From positions 1 to 14,280 of the forward strand of contig CANRGQ010000033.1 in NCBI GenBank assembly GCA_947630195.1: DNA of 14,280 nucleotides, in the 5' to 3' direction. Below the pieces are notes generated by a model, which made no database searches, was not told the DNA's origin, and was given only the letters and a program-made list of their open reading frames with translations. A program made the translations under genes and the position numbers. Positions 1-4,547 of this stretch are shown piece after piece; position 1 is the stretch's first letter, and each line of letters opens with the position of its first letter. The stretch is from an uncultured Bacilli bacterium. Its GTDB lineage: Bacteria > Bacillota_I > Bacilli_A > RF39 > UBA660.

Positions 1-2
1 AA

Positions 3-710
3 AAGAAACTTGTTTCGATTCATGAAGCAGGACATGCTGTTATTGGTATTAAGTTAGAAGATGCTAATGAAGTTCATAAGATAACTATTATTCCAAGAGG
101 TATGGCTGGTGGTTATACGATGATGCTTCCAAAAGAAGAAAAGATGATAGTAAGAACCAAAAGAGAATTACTTGCGGAAATTACTGGTTTACTTGGAGGA
201 CGTGTTAGTGAGGAGATGTTCTTAAATGAAATATCTACGGGAGCATCCGATGACTTTAAGAAAGCGACTAATATTGCGAGAAGTATGGTTACGGAATATG
301 GTATGAGTGATTTAGGACCAATGCAATATGAAGAACAAAATGGTAGTGTTTTCTTAGGAAGAGATTATGGCAAGAGTAAAAACTTCAGTGATCAAGTGGC
401 TTTAGAAATTGATCGAGAAACAAGAAAGATTATTGAAGAATGTTATGAAAAAGCTAAAACTATCATTGAAGATAATAAAGCTTTAATAATGTTATTATCT
501 GATGCGTTAATGAAATATGAAACTTTAACTAAAGAACAAATTGAATATATTGTGTTAAATGGTAATATTGATTTTGATGTTAAAGAAGAAGATAATAAAG
601 ATAATTCTTTAGAAGAATTAAGAGAAAAAGCTAAAGAATTAAAAATAAAAGGTGCTTCTAAAATGACTAAAAAAGAATTAGAAGACGCTATTAAAGGAAA
701 GGAAGAATAA
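3..710 (+). CDS. ftsH: FtsH, membrane AAA+ zinc metalloprotease (C-terminal part)
   Basis: The frame is open from the left edge, so this is the C-terminal 235 residues of FtsH; the membrane segments and the AAA+ ATPase domain lie outside the window. The M41 zinc-binding motif HEAGH is encoded at 21-35. The distal acidic zinc ligand fits the Asp pair in STGASDDFKKAT (about 237-272). FtsH is a hexameric inner-membrane protease that degrades misfolded membrane proteins and short-lived regulators. The protein continues past the normal protease domain into a charged tail that ends, at about 606-708, in a Rho_N/SAP-like motif (LREKAKELKIKGASKMTKKE). That tail is unusual. The gene ends in TAA, 1 nt before secG, and its last codons supply the secG SD, so the two are probably co-transcribed. 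The family call is secure; the tail assignment is by eye. Confidence 0.96.
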   Translation, partial: KKLVSIHEAGHAVIGIKLEDANEVHKITIIPRGMAGGYTMMLPKEEKMIVRTKRELLAEITGLLGGRVSEEMFLNEISTGASDDFKKATNIARSMVTEYGMSDLGPMQYEEQNGSVFLGRDYGKSKNFSDQVALEIDRETRKIIEECYEKAKTIIEDNKALIMLLSDALMKYETLTKEQIEYIVLNGNIDFDVKEEDNKDNSLEELREKAKELKIKGASKMTKKELEDAIKGKEE

Positions 711-711
711 T

Positions 712-930
712 ATGTTAGAAACAATACTTTTAGTAGTTTCTGTACTATTAATAGCTATAGTACTTTTACAAAGTAATAAAGCAACTGATGGAGCAGGAAT
801 TATTACCGGAAGTAATCAAGAATTATTCCAAAATATGAAAGAAAGAGGAGCAGAGTTATTTATAACTAGAGCCACTTTATTTCTAGGACTTTTATTCTTT
901 GTTATTTCTTTAATCTTATTCTTACAATAA
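712..930 (+). CDS. secG: SecG, preprotein translocase subunit
   Basis: A 72-aa protein with two hydrophobic helices (about residues 3-20 and 52-71) and a polar linker between them, the layout and length of SecG. The linker holds the family-like stretch LLQSNKATDGAG, matching the LQ-S/K-x-G-GL-x-G pattern after the first helix. SecG joins SecY and SecE in the membrane channel and aids SecA-driven export. The ATG lies 1 nt after the ftsH stop, with GGAAAGGAAG upstream as SD inside ftsH. A strong terminator follows at once. In many Bacillota secG is followed by rnr and smpB; here those genes lie about 4.4 kb downstream, so the cluster appears interrupted. Confidence 0.93.
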   Translation: MLETILLVVSVLLIAIVLLQSNKATDGAGIITGSNQELFQNMKERGAELFITRATLFLGLLFFVISLILFLQ

Positions 931-939
931 AAAAATATA

Positions 940-966
940 GGAAGCAGAGAGTAGCTTCCTTTTTTT
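940..966 (+). terminator. Rho-independent terminator of ftsH-secG
   Basis: Perfect 6-bp stem GGAAGC (940-945) with GCTTCC (954-959), an 8-nt loop and a run of seven T. It begins 9 nt after the secG stop and closes the left core transcript before the accessory island. Confidence 0.93.
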
Positions 967-1022
967 GTGACAATTTATAACAATATTCGACAAAATAAGA
1001 CAAAACTTGTCAAAATCTTCTC

Positions 1023-1051
1023 TGGACTTTTTGTTGACTAGTAGTTAAAAT
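1023..1051 (+). promoter_or_regulatory. Probable sigma-A promoter of the toxin mRNA
   Basis: TGGACT (1023-1028), a 17-nt spacer and TAAAAT (1046-1051) predict a start near 1058. Just upstream lies an inverted repeat GACAA-AAC-TTGTC (1000-1012), within a stretch carrying several GACAAAA-like repeats (968-1016), a possible operator. The -35 is only a 4/6 match, so the promoter is likely rather than certain. Confidence 0.5.
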
Positions 1052-1078
1052 AAGTAACTGACGCAGGAAGAAGGCGTT

Positions 1079-1088
1079 GTCGCCATTT
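1079..1088 (+). other. 5' UTR hairpins of the toxin mRNA
   Basis: A small GC hairpin (GGCG, TTGT, CGCC; about 1073-1084) sits near the predicted 5' end of the toxin mRNA. Downstream, CTTCCTTTC (1100-1108) is perfectly complementary to GAAAGGAAG (1133-1141), which contains the toxin SD. This 9-bp stem with a 24-nt loop would hide the SD. The first element resembles the stabilising 5' hairpins of known type I toxin mRNAs. Confidence 0.5.
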
Positions 1089-1127
1089 TCATTTTTTCTC
1101 TTCCTTTCCTTTCTAGGGGGTGAGGTT

Positions 1128-1154
1128 GTGAAGAAAGGAAGTGACTGTCTATGA
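1128..1154 (+). CDS. Possible 8-codon leader peptide overlapping the toxin start
   Basis: A GTG codon at 1128 follows a strong SD-like GGGGGTGAGG (1116-1125) and opens a reading frame of only eight codons (MKKGSDCL if started with Met). Its TGA stop overlaps the toxin ATG as ATGA (1151-1154). Translating it would open the stem that hides the toxin SD, so it could act by translational coupling, as mok does for hok. It is too short to prove as a gene. Confidence 0.35.
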   Translation: MKKGSDCL

Positions 1155-1252
1155 AGAACAAGACATTGATAAATGTTTTAGTTTCCTTTGTTTTTATTCT
1201 TTTGTTTCTGTTGATACTTAAAGAATTAAAAACACTACCTTTCGGTAGCTAG
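1151..1252 (+). CDS. Small hydrophobic peptide, probable type I toxin
   Basis: A 33-aa ORF: a polar start (MKNKT), one membrane helix (LINVLVSFVFILLFLLI, about residues 6-22), then a basic/polar tail LKELKTLPFGS. This is the shape of type I toxins such as Fst, TxpA, BsrG and Ldr: short membrane-inserting peptides that depolarise or perturb the membrane. I see no clear sequence match to a named family. The ATG has GGAAG 10 nt upstream, and that SD is complementary to upstream sequence. A minus-strand promoter and a terminator-like hairpin (1228-1248) lie over its 3' end, giving the convergent toxin/antisense arrangement. The organisation carries the call more than the peptide itself. A short membrane protein of other function remains possible. 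Confidence 0.65.
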   Translation: MKNKTLINVLVSFVFILLFLLILKELKTLPFGS

Positions 1253-1284
1253 ACAATAAGATAACGCTCATTCCTGCGTTTCTT
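1228..1284 (-). ncRNA. Antisense RNA, predicted type I antitoxin
   Basis: On the minus strand a TATAAT (plus 1291-1296), a 17-nt spacer and TTGTAA (plus 1314-1319) form a good sigma-A promoter with a predicted start near 1284. Transcription then runs toward the toxin and meets a terminator: stem CTACC/GGTAG closed by a GAAA tetraloop (plus 1235-1248), then TG and five U (plus 1228-1232). The product would be about 57 nt, fully complementary to the toxin 3' UTR and the last 25 nt or so of its coding region. This size and geometry match RNAII of Fst/par and other 3'-overlapping antitoxin RNAs. The duplex would be expected to attract RNase III. Confidence 0.6.
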
Positions 1285-1295
1285 AATATTATTAT
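1263..1295 (+). terminator. Terminator-like hairpin at the toxin mRNA 3' end
   Basis: Stem AACGC (1263-1267) with GCGTT (1276-1280) and an 8-nt loop, followed by U-rich TCTTAATATTATT. The loop and 3' arm contain TTCCTGCGT (1271-1279), an exact complement of ACGCAGGAA (1061-1069) in the 5' UTR. The hairpin and the long-range pairing therefore exclude each other. Confidence 0.5.
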
Positions 1296-1319
1296 ACACA
1301 TAATTATGTTAAATTACAA
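1291..1319 (-). promoter_or_regulatory. Promoter of the antisense RNA
   Basis: Read on the minus strand: TTGTAA, 17 nt, TATAAT. The -10 is perfect, the -35 matches four of six, and the spacing is ideal. No minus-strand ORF follows, so it drives the short antisense transcript. Confidence 0.65.
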
Positions 1320-1359
1320 CTAATACAAATATTTTTAATTAGCAAATGTTAGAAAAAAC

Positions 1360-1388
1360 TTTACAATAGAATTCAAAGATGATACAAT
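1360..1388 (+). promoter_or_regulatory. Sigma-A promoter of a candidate small RNA
   Basis: TTTACA (1360-1365), a 17-nt spacer and TACAAT (1383-1388), each one mismatch from consensus or close. Predicted start is near 1394. No convincing SD-led ORF lies downstream before the terminator at 1505-1529. Confidence 0.6.
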
Positions 1389-1393
1389 ATAAT

Positions 1394-1529
1394 TGACAGG
1401 TGATGCTGGTATGCTTGGTGTTTAGCATAATCCGTGCTGCGGACAATAATATCTTGTAATCGTTGCCGATTGTCAACTGTAAACAATCCAAACACAAAAT
1501 AATTGGTTTCTTAGGAAACTTTTTATTTT
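1394..1529 (+). ncRNA. Candidate structured small RNA, about 135 nt
   Basis: The segment is bounded by a good promoter (1360-1388) and an intrinsic terminator (GTTTC 1506-1510, TTAG loop, GAAAC 1515-1519, then T-rich). Inside are a 6-bp hairpin TATGCT/AGCATA (1410-1415 with 1424-1429), a short TCCG/CGGA hairpin (1431-1434 with 1440-1443), and two competing pairings of the same 3' strand: TTGACA (1393-1398) with TGTCAA (1471-1476), or GATTGT (1468-1473) with ACAATC (1483-1488). It lacks the SRP RNA signature loop and is too short for 6S or tmRNA. The only ORF is a poorly led 18-codon one. It could be a regulatory sRNA or part of the neighbouring toxin-antitoxin locus; I do not recognise a family. 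Confidence 0.5.
1505..1529 (+). terminator. Terminator of the candidate small RNA
   Basis: GTTTC/GAAAC stem with TTAG loop followed by TTTTTATTTT. It faces, and is convergent with, the terminator of the minus-strand HTH pair. Confidence 0.7.
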
Positions 1530-1560
1530 GTCTTAATAGTATCGCTTTATTTAAATTAAA

Positions 1561-1583
1561 AAATATTACTGTTGCAGTAGTAA
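1561..1583 (-). terminator. Terminator of the minus-strand HTH pair
   Basis: On the minus strand ATTACT and AGTAAT form a stem around ACTGCAAC, followed by ATTTTTTAA. It begins a few bases after the stop of the downstream HTH gene. Confidence 0.65.
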
Positions 1584-1587
1584 TAAT

Positions 1588-1824
1588 CTATTTTTCTTCT
1601 TCGAATAATTTGGCAATATCAATATCCAAAACTAATGCTATTCTATATAAAGTACCTAAACTAAAAGTTTGATGATTTTTGCTTTCAATGTTTGATATAA
1701 ATTGGGTTGAATAATTCATTTTTTCGGCTAATTCTTTTTGAGTTAGTTTTTTTAATTTTCTTTGTTTTTTTATATTTTTAGAAACTAAATCATATATATA
1801 ATTCTCATCATTTTTGTTAAACAT
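1588..1824 (-). CDS. XRE-family HTH transcriptional regulator
   Basis: A 78-aa single-domain DNA-binding protein of the Cro/CI (HTH_3) type. The five-helix fold covers about residues 14-75: the scaffold helix is KNIKKQRKLKKLTQKELAEK, the recognition region STQFISNIESK, and the typical late segment SLGTLYRIALVLDIDIAKLF. No ligand or protease domain is attached. It is second in a minus-strand pair: its SD AAGGAG (plus 1831-1837) overlaps the stop codon of the upstream HTH gene, with an 11-nt gap. The two regulators are thus made from one mRNA and may act together or against each other, as CI/Cro-like pairs do. Targets are unknown; the nearby toxin locus and exported-protein operon are candidates. 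Confidence 0.9.
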   Translation of the reverse strand: MFNKNDENYIYDLVSKNIKKQRKLKKLTQKELAEKMNYSTQFISNIESKNHQTFSLGTLYRIALVLDIDIAKLFEEEK

Positions 1825-1835
1825 TATAATTCTCC

Positions 1836-2090
1836 TTAGTTAGTTTCTTTCATATCAACTCTTGGTTTTAATTTTTTAAAATCTCTTTTAATATAAAATT
1901 CATATGGTTCCACATTTAAAGCCTTTGATAGGGCTTCTAATGTATTAAAAGATGGAGTGTGTTTACCGAGTTCTAATTGGCTAATATAGGTAACACTAAC
2001 ATCAGTTAATTCAGCTAGTTTTTCTTGTGTCATTTTATTTTTAAATCTAAATAATTTTAAATTATTACCAAAGATTTCATTTAATTGCAT
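1836..2090 (-). CDS. XRE-family HTH transcriptional regulator
   Basis: An 84-aa Cro/CI-type regulator, first gene of a two-gene minus-strand operon. The HTH spans about residues 5-66: NNLKLFRFKNKMTQEKLAE, then the recognition helix VSVTYISQLELGKHTPS and the classic NTLEALSKALNVEPYEF. A basic tail follows (KRDFKKLKPR). The ATG has GGTGATT just upstream as SD. A TATAAT lies at plus 2114-2119 on the minus strand, flanked by two copies of the 11-mer CAATAAAAGTT, with the palindrome AGTAAATTTACT behind it, so autoregulation is likely. The ELGKHTPSFNTL segment resembles helper regulators found beside mobile or competence-type loci, but that does not fix a role. Confidence 0.92.
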   Translation of the reverse strand: MQLNEIFGNNLKLFRFKNKMTQEKLAELTDVSVTYISQLELGKHTPSFNTLEALSKALNVEPYEFYIKRDFKKLKPRVDMKETN

Positions 2091-2099
2091 CTAATCACC

Positions 2100-2141
2100 A
2101 ACTTTTATTGTATATTATAACTTTTATTGAGTAAATTTACT
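2100..2141 (-). promoter_or_regulatory. Promoter/operator region of the HTH pair
   Basis: On the minus strand TATAAT (plus 2114-2119) lies between two identical 11-mers CAATAAAAGTT (plus 2119-2129 and 2100-2110, 19 bp apart). A perfect palindrome AGTAAATTTACT sits at 2130-2141. No good -35 is present (TAGTAA at 17 nt). The pattern suggests that a regulator binds across the promoter. Confidence 0.45.
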
Positions 2142-2154
2142 ATATAAATATAAT

Positions 2155-2184
2155 TTAAAAAAGTTAAGAACAAACGCTTAACTT
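2155..2184 (-). terminator. Terminator of the third HTH gene, overlapping its stop codon
   Basis: Perfect 8-bp stem AAGTTAAG (2161-2168) with CTTAACTT (2177-2184) and an 8-nt loop. Minus-strand reading runs into a U tract (plus 2157-2162 are A). The TAA stop of the HTH gene (2183-2185) forms part of the stem. A T-rich stretch on the other side (2187-2192) means it could also stop plus-strand transcription. Confidence 0.8.
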
Positions 2185-2413
2185 AGTTTTTTCTAATTAT
2201 TGATTTAGGATAAGGCTTTCTCTCATCAGTATTATAAAGTAAGTAATCAATAGATACTTTATAATAATCCGATAAAATAATTAATTGCCCGTAACTCATT
2301 TCACACGATTCCATTTCATATCTTGAATATTGTTGTTGGGAAACATTTATTACCTTGGCAATATCCTTTTGGAGTAAATCTTTATCTTCTCTAATTTCTC
2401 TAAATCTATTCAT
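2183..2413 (-). CDS. XRE-family HTH regulator divergent from the exported-protein operon
   Basis: A 76-aa Cro/CI-type protein. I take the ATG at 2413 (MNRFREIRED) as start because GGTGA lies 6 nt upstream; a TTG at 2425 in the same frame is less likely. The HTH spans about residues 4-65: RFREIREDKDLLQKDIAKV, recognition region SQQQYSRYEMESCEMS, then QLIILSDYYKVSIDYLLYNT, which is typical of SinR/Xre relatives from Bacillota and their phages. It is transcribed away from the exported-protein operon. The shared intergenic region holds three ATAC-N11-GTAT dyads overlapping that operon's promoter. The simplest reading is that this protein binds them, represses the operon and controls itself. Confidence 0.9.
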   Translation of the reverse strand: MNRFREIREDKDLLQKDIAKVINVSQQQYSRYEMESCEMSYGQLIILSDYYKVSIDYLLYNTDERKPYPKSIIRKN

Positions 2414-2437
2414 TTTTATCACCAATAATATTTTCTC

Positions 2438-2512
2438 ATACTCAAAAAAGTTGTATTGACTTATACGTAAAATGTGGGTATAATAAAATTATGATACGCA
2501 TAATATGAGTAT
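2438..2512. promoter_or_regulatory. Three ATAC-N11-GTAT operators in the divergent region
   Basis: Three 19-bp elements each read ATAC, 11 nt, GTAT: 2438-2456, 2463-2481 and 2494-2512. The second and third are also 15/19 identical to each other (ATACGTAAAATGTGGGTAT and ATACGCATAATATGAGTAT). The first touches the -35, the second covers the spacer and enters the -10, and the third lies just past the predicted start. This is the layout of a repressor operator set. Confidence 0.65.
2456..2484 (+). promoter_or_regulatory. Strong sigma-A promoter of the exported-protein operon
   Basis: TTGACT (2456-2461), 17-nt spacer, TATAAT (2479-2484), 11/12 match to consensus. Predicted start is near 2491, giving a leader of about 130 nt. 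The leader contains a GTAATA/TATTAC hairpin (2552-2567) and TGTTTG/CAAACA (2581-2586 with 2604-2609) directly before the SD. Confidence 0.8.
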
Positions 2513-2580
2513 ACAAAATAACTGAAAAATTTAAAATATTTTTAAAAAAGATGTAATAAAAATATTACAAATGTTTTTAA

Positions 2581-2615
2581 TGTTTGTGATAATATCGGCA
2601 TTTCAAACACGGAGG
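2581..2615 (+). promoter_or_regulatory. Leader hairpin next to the SD of the exported-protein operon
   Basis: TGTTTG (2581-2586) can pair with CAAACA (2604-2609), 1 nt before the SD GGAGG (2611-2615). The 3' part, CGGCATTTCAAACAC (2596-2610), is nearly repeated as CGGTATTTCCAACAT at 4549-4563, in front of the HTH gene downstream of this operon. Confidence 0.4.
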
Positions 2616-2619
2616 TAAA

Positions 2620-3300
2620 ATGATAAATAATTTAGAGAATAAAAAAATATTTATTTTAATAACTATTCTTTCAATAGTGGTATTTATAACTTTATATAAA
2701 TTAGTTATGAAAGAAACCCATGCTTATTACAATTATGAAATGGAACCTGTTCCTATATTCACTGGAAAAGTAGGAAACTTTGCTGGTGAAGGAGAAAGTG
2801 TAAAGGATGGTCCTTTAAGTAATAAGAGTACAGATGTCAATGTTATATGGTATACTCAAATGCCTGATAATCCAAAAAAATATAAAGAGAATAAAGAAGT
2901 ACCAGTAACAGGATTTAACTTAAATCAAGATATATCAAATTGTTATCCTAAAGATAATGAAGAAGGAACAACATATAATCCAGATTATACAATAAGTGAA
3001 GATGGAACAATTGATGTAACAGTATCGGAAACTAAACCTAACCAAATAGTATGTCGATTATATTATGATAGAGATAAGATATCAGATGTAATAGTATATG
3101 CCTATATTCAAGATGCAAGTGGTGATAGAGAATATGAAGGAAATAAATATAAAATGAGTAGTACCATACCAACAGGAAAGACATATGTAGGATATAAATG
3201 TTCAAATGCAAGTGTAGCAACAAATATAGGATATACTGACACAGATGGATTTACCATAGACACAGATGGACCAAATACCTGTTATGCATACTTTAAATAA
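2620..3300 (+). CDS. Membrane-anchored extracellular protein with two-cysteine modules
   Basis: 226 aa. A short cytoplasmic start precedes one membrane helix (IFILITILSIVVFITLYKLV, about residues 10-29), an uncleaved anchor or signal peptide. The remainder is polar and predicted outside the cell. Cysteines occur as two spaced pairs, C108/C145 and C194/C221, and each second Cys sits in a C-x-x-Y-[FY] ending (CRLYY, CYAYF), suggesting disulfide-closed beta modules. The next gene carries a related module. SD is GGAGG, 9 nt before the ATG. It is the first gene of a two-gene operon; the second ATG follows 14 nt after its stop. Codons are A-rich, unlike rnr or cdaR, which hints at a different origin. 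I do not recognise a named family. Confidence 0.8.
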   Translation: MINNLENKKIFILITILSIVVFITLYKLVMKETHAYYNYEMEPVPIFTGKVGNFAGEGESVKDGPLSNKSTDVNVIWYTQMPDNPKKYKENKEVPVTGFNLNQDISNCYPKDNEEGTTYNPDYTISEDGTIDVTVSETKPNQIVCRLYYDRDKISDVIVYAYIQDASGDREYEGNKYKMSSTIPTGKTYVGYKCSNASVATNIGYTDTDGFTIDTDGPNTCYAYFK

Positions 3301-3314
3301 AGGAGATGAGTTAA

Positions 3315-4457
3315 ATGAAAAAGAAAAAAATATTAATAAGTATAATAGTTATACTATTATTAGTAGAGGCAGTATCTTTATATTTACTTTATAAACCTAA
3401 TAATAAAAATAAAGTTTTAGAAGATATCAAAACAATAGATGTATTTAAAGAAAAAGACAAATCACTAGCTATAATGGTTCAAAATGAAGGAGAGAATGAT
3501 TTTGGCTGGCATGAAGCAGAAGATAGAACAAAATGGCCAGATAAAACAAAATATACTTATGTTGGAACAGAATGTACAGATAGTGAAGGAGTTAAAATAC
3601 CAACAACAAGTGTCTTAACCTTTGATGAAACAACATACACAGCACATATCAAAACAAAACAAACTATATACTGTACATTATACTTTGCTAAAGGACGACC
3701 AGTATTAGAAGTATTAAAAGCAAAAGGTGGGGATTATTATGCAGGAGGAGGACAACATACCACAGCAGTAGATGGATTATATAGATTTAAAGGAACAAAA
3801 GCTCAAATAACAAATAATTATATATGCTTAGGAGATGAAAATCCAGATGTATGTAAAACAAATACTGATAATATGTATAGAATAATCGGAGTAACAACAG
3901 AAGGAAATCTAAAGGTAATAAAAGCCAAAAAATATGGAGCAAATCAAAAATGGCATAGTAGTTCTTCAAGTGATACAAGATGGAATGCATCAACATTATA
4001 TACATATTTAAATGGGACATTTTACAATTCGGTAAATGCAAGAATAAAAGGATTAATAGAAAAACATACATGGAACATGGAAAAAAGAACATCAACCCCA
4101 GGAGCAACAACAGGAAAAGAAGATGGAACAGTGTCAGCAAACATAGGCTTAATGTACGGAAGTGATTATGTAAATGCATATCAAAATAGTTCAACAGATA
4201 ATTGGTTATTCATCCAAAATGGATTAACAGGAAACACAGCTGAGAACGAATGGACCATGTCTAGGTATGGCGCTGACACCTACGGCTATTACATTGCGTG
4301 GTATGTGACTACGAGCGGCTCCTTGGGCAGGTTTAGTGGCCGTGTGGACTTTACGTATGCGGTTCGCCCGGTATTCTATCTAACAAACGAGATAGGACTA
4401 GTAGGAGAAGGAACCGAAACAAACCCATTCATTATTACTAGTAAAGCAAATGCATAG
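3315..4457 (+). CDS. Surface protein with a C-terminal hypervariable-type domain (DUF6273-like)
   Basis: 380 aa. A basic start and one membrane helix (ILISIIVILLLVEAVSLYLL, about residues 6-25) are followed by an extracellular body. Residues 80-124 repeat the two-Cys module of the previous gene (TYVGTEC ... IYCTLYF). From about 135 the protein resembles DUF6273-type surface domains with a C-type-lectin/FGE-like core: YRIIGV (188-193), NEWTMS (311-316), AWYV (328-331), AVRPVFYL (349-356) and the late GEGTETNPFII. The DNA for residues about 307-354 (roughly 4235-4376) changes sharply in composition, to about 54% GC and 16% A, against about 30% GC and 42% A earlier in the gene. This is what a DGR variable region would look like. 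No reverse transcriptase or template repeat is in the window. Membrane anchoring and export are well supported; ligand binding is inferred. Confidence 0.82.
   Translation: MKKKKILISIIVILLLVEAVSLYLLYKPNNKNKVLEDIKTIDVFKEKDKSLAIMVQNEGENDFGWHEAEDRTKWPDKTKYTYVGTECTDSEGVKIPTTSVLTFDETTYTAHIKTKQTIYCTLYFAKGRPVLEVLKAKGGDYYAGGGQHTTAVDGLYRFKGTKAQITNNYICLGDENPDVCKTNTDNMYRIIGVTTEGNLKVIKAKKYGANQKWHSSSSSDTRWNASTLYTYLNGTFYNSVNARIKGLIEKHTWNMEKRTSTPGATTGKEDGTVSANIGLMYGSDYVNAYQNSSTDNWLFIQNGLTGNTAENEWTMSRYGADTYGYYIAWYVTTSGSLGRFSGRVDFTYAVRPVFYLTNEIGLVGEGTETNPFIITSKANA
4235..4376 (+). other. GC-rich, A-poor segment, candidate DGR variable region
   Basis: By hand count 4261-4380 has 65 G/C and 19 A in 120 bases. 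A 60-base stretch of the same gene, 3961-4020, has 18 G/C, and another, 4141-4200, has 25 A. The segment encodes the ligand-face part of the C-terminal domain, between the fixed motifs WTMS and VRPVFYL. Many codons are of the form NNC or NNT (GGC, GAC, ACC, TAC, AGC, TCC), as expected if AAC/AAT codons of a template repeat had been mutated at adenines. Confidence 0.5.
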
Positions 4458-4505
4458 ATAATAATATTAAATAATCTATTATACTCAACATTTATTAATA
4501 AATAA

Positions 4506-4534
4506 TTGACTTAAGTAATTAATTTAGATAAGAT
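4506..4534 (+). promoter_or_regulatory. Promoter upstream of the fourth HTH gene
   Basis: TTGACT (4506-4511), 17-nt spacer, TAAGAT (4529-4534). Predicted start near 4541 puts the large inverted repeat (4549-4640) in the 5' leader. A second TTGACA at 4586-4591 lies inside the repeat but has only a weak -10 (TAGGTA or GGTAAT). Confidence 0.55.
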
Positions 4535-4547
4535 TTTTATATGATAT

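Noticed and set aside
1404..1460. Short hydrophobic peptide frame in the small RNA
   Set aside because: About 18 codons, no properly spaced SD, no helix long enough to span a membrane.
1394..1529. SRP 4.5S/scRNA
   Set aside because: The conserved GGAA-tetraloop/AGCAG region of domain IV is not present on either strand.
1463..1672. 69-codon plus-strand frame
   Set aside because: Overlaps a clear terminator and the antisense of the HTH gene; no SD or protein character.
1588..2425. Prophage immunity region
   Set aside because: Several HTH genes are present but no integrase, excisionase, replication or structural phage gene is found nearby.
3787..4194. Minus-strand and alternative-frame ORFs over the exported-protein genes
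   Set aside because: They are by-products of the A-rich coding strand (His/Leu/Tyr-rich translations), without SD or family features.
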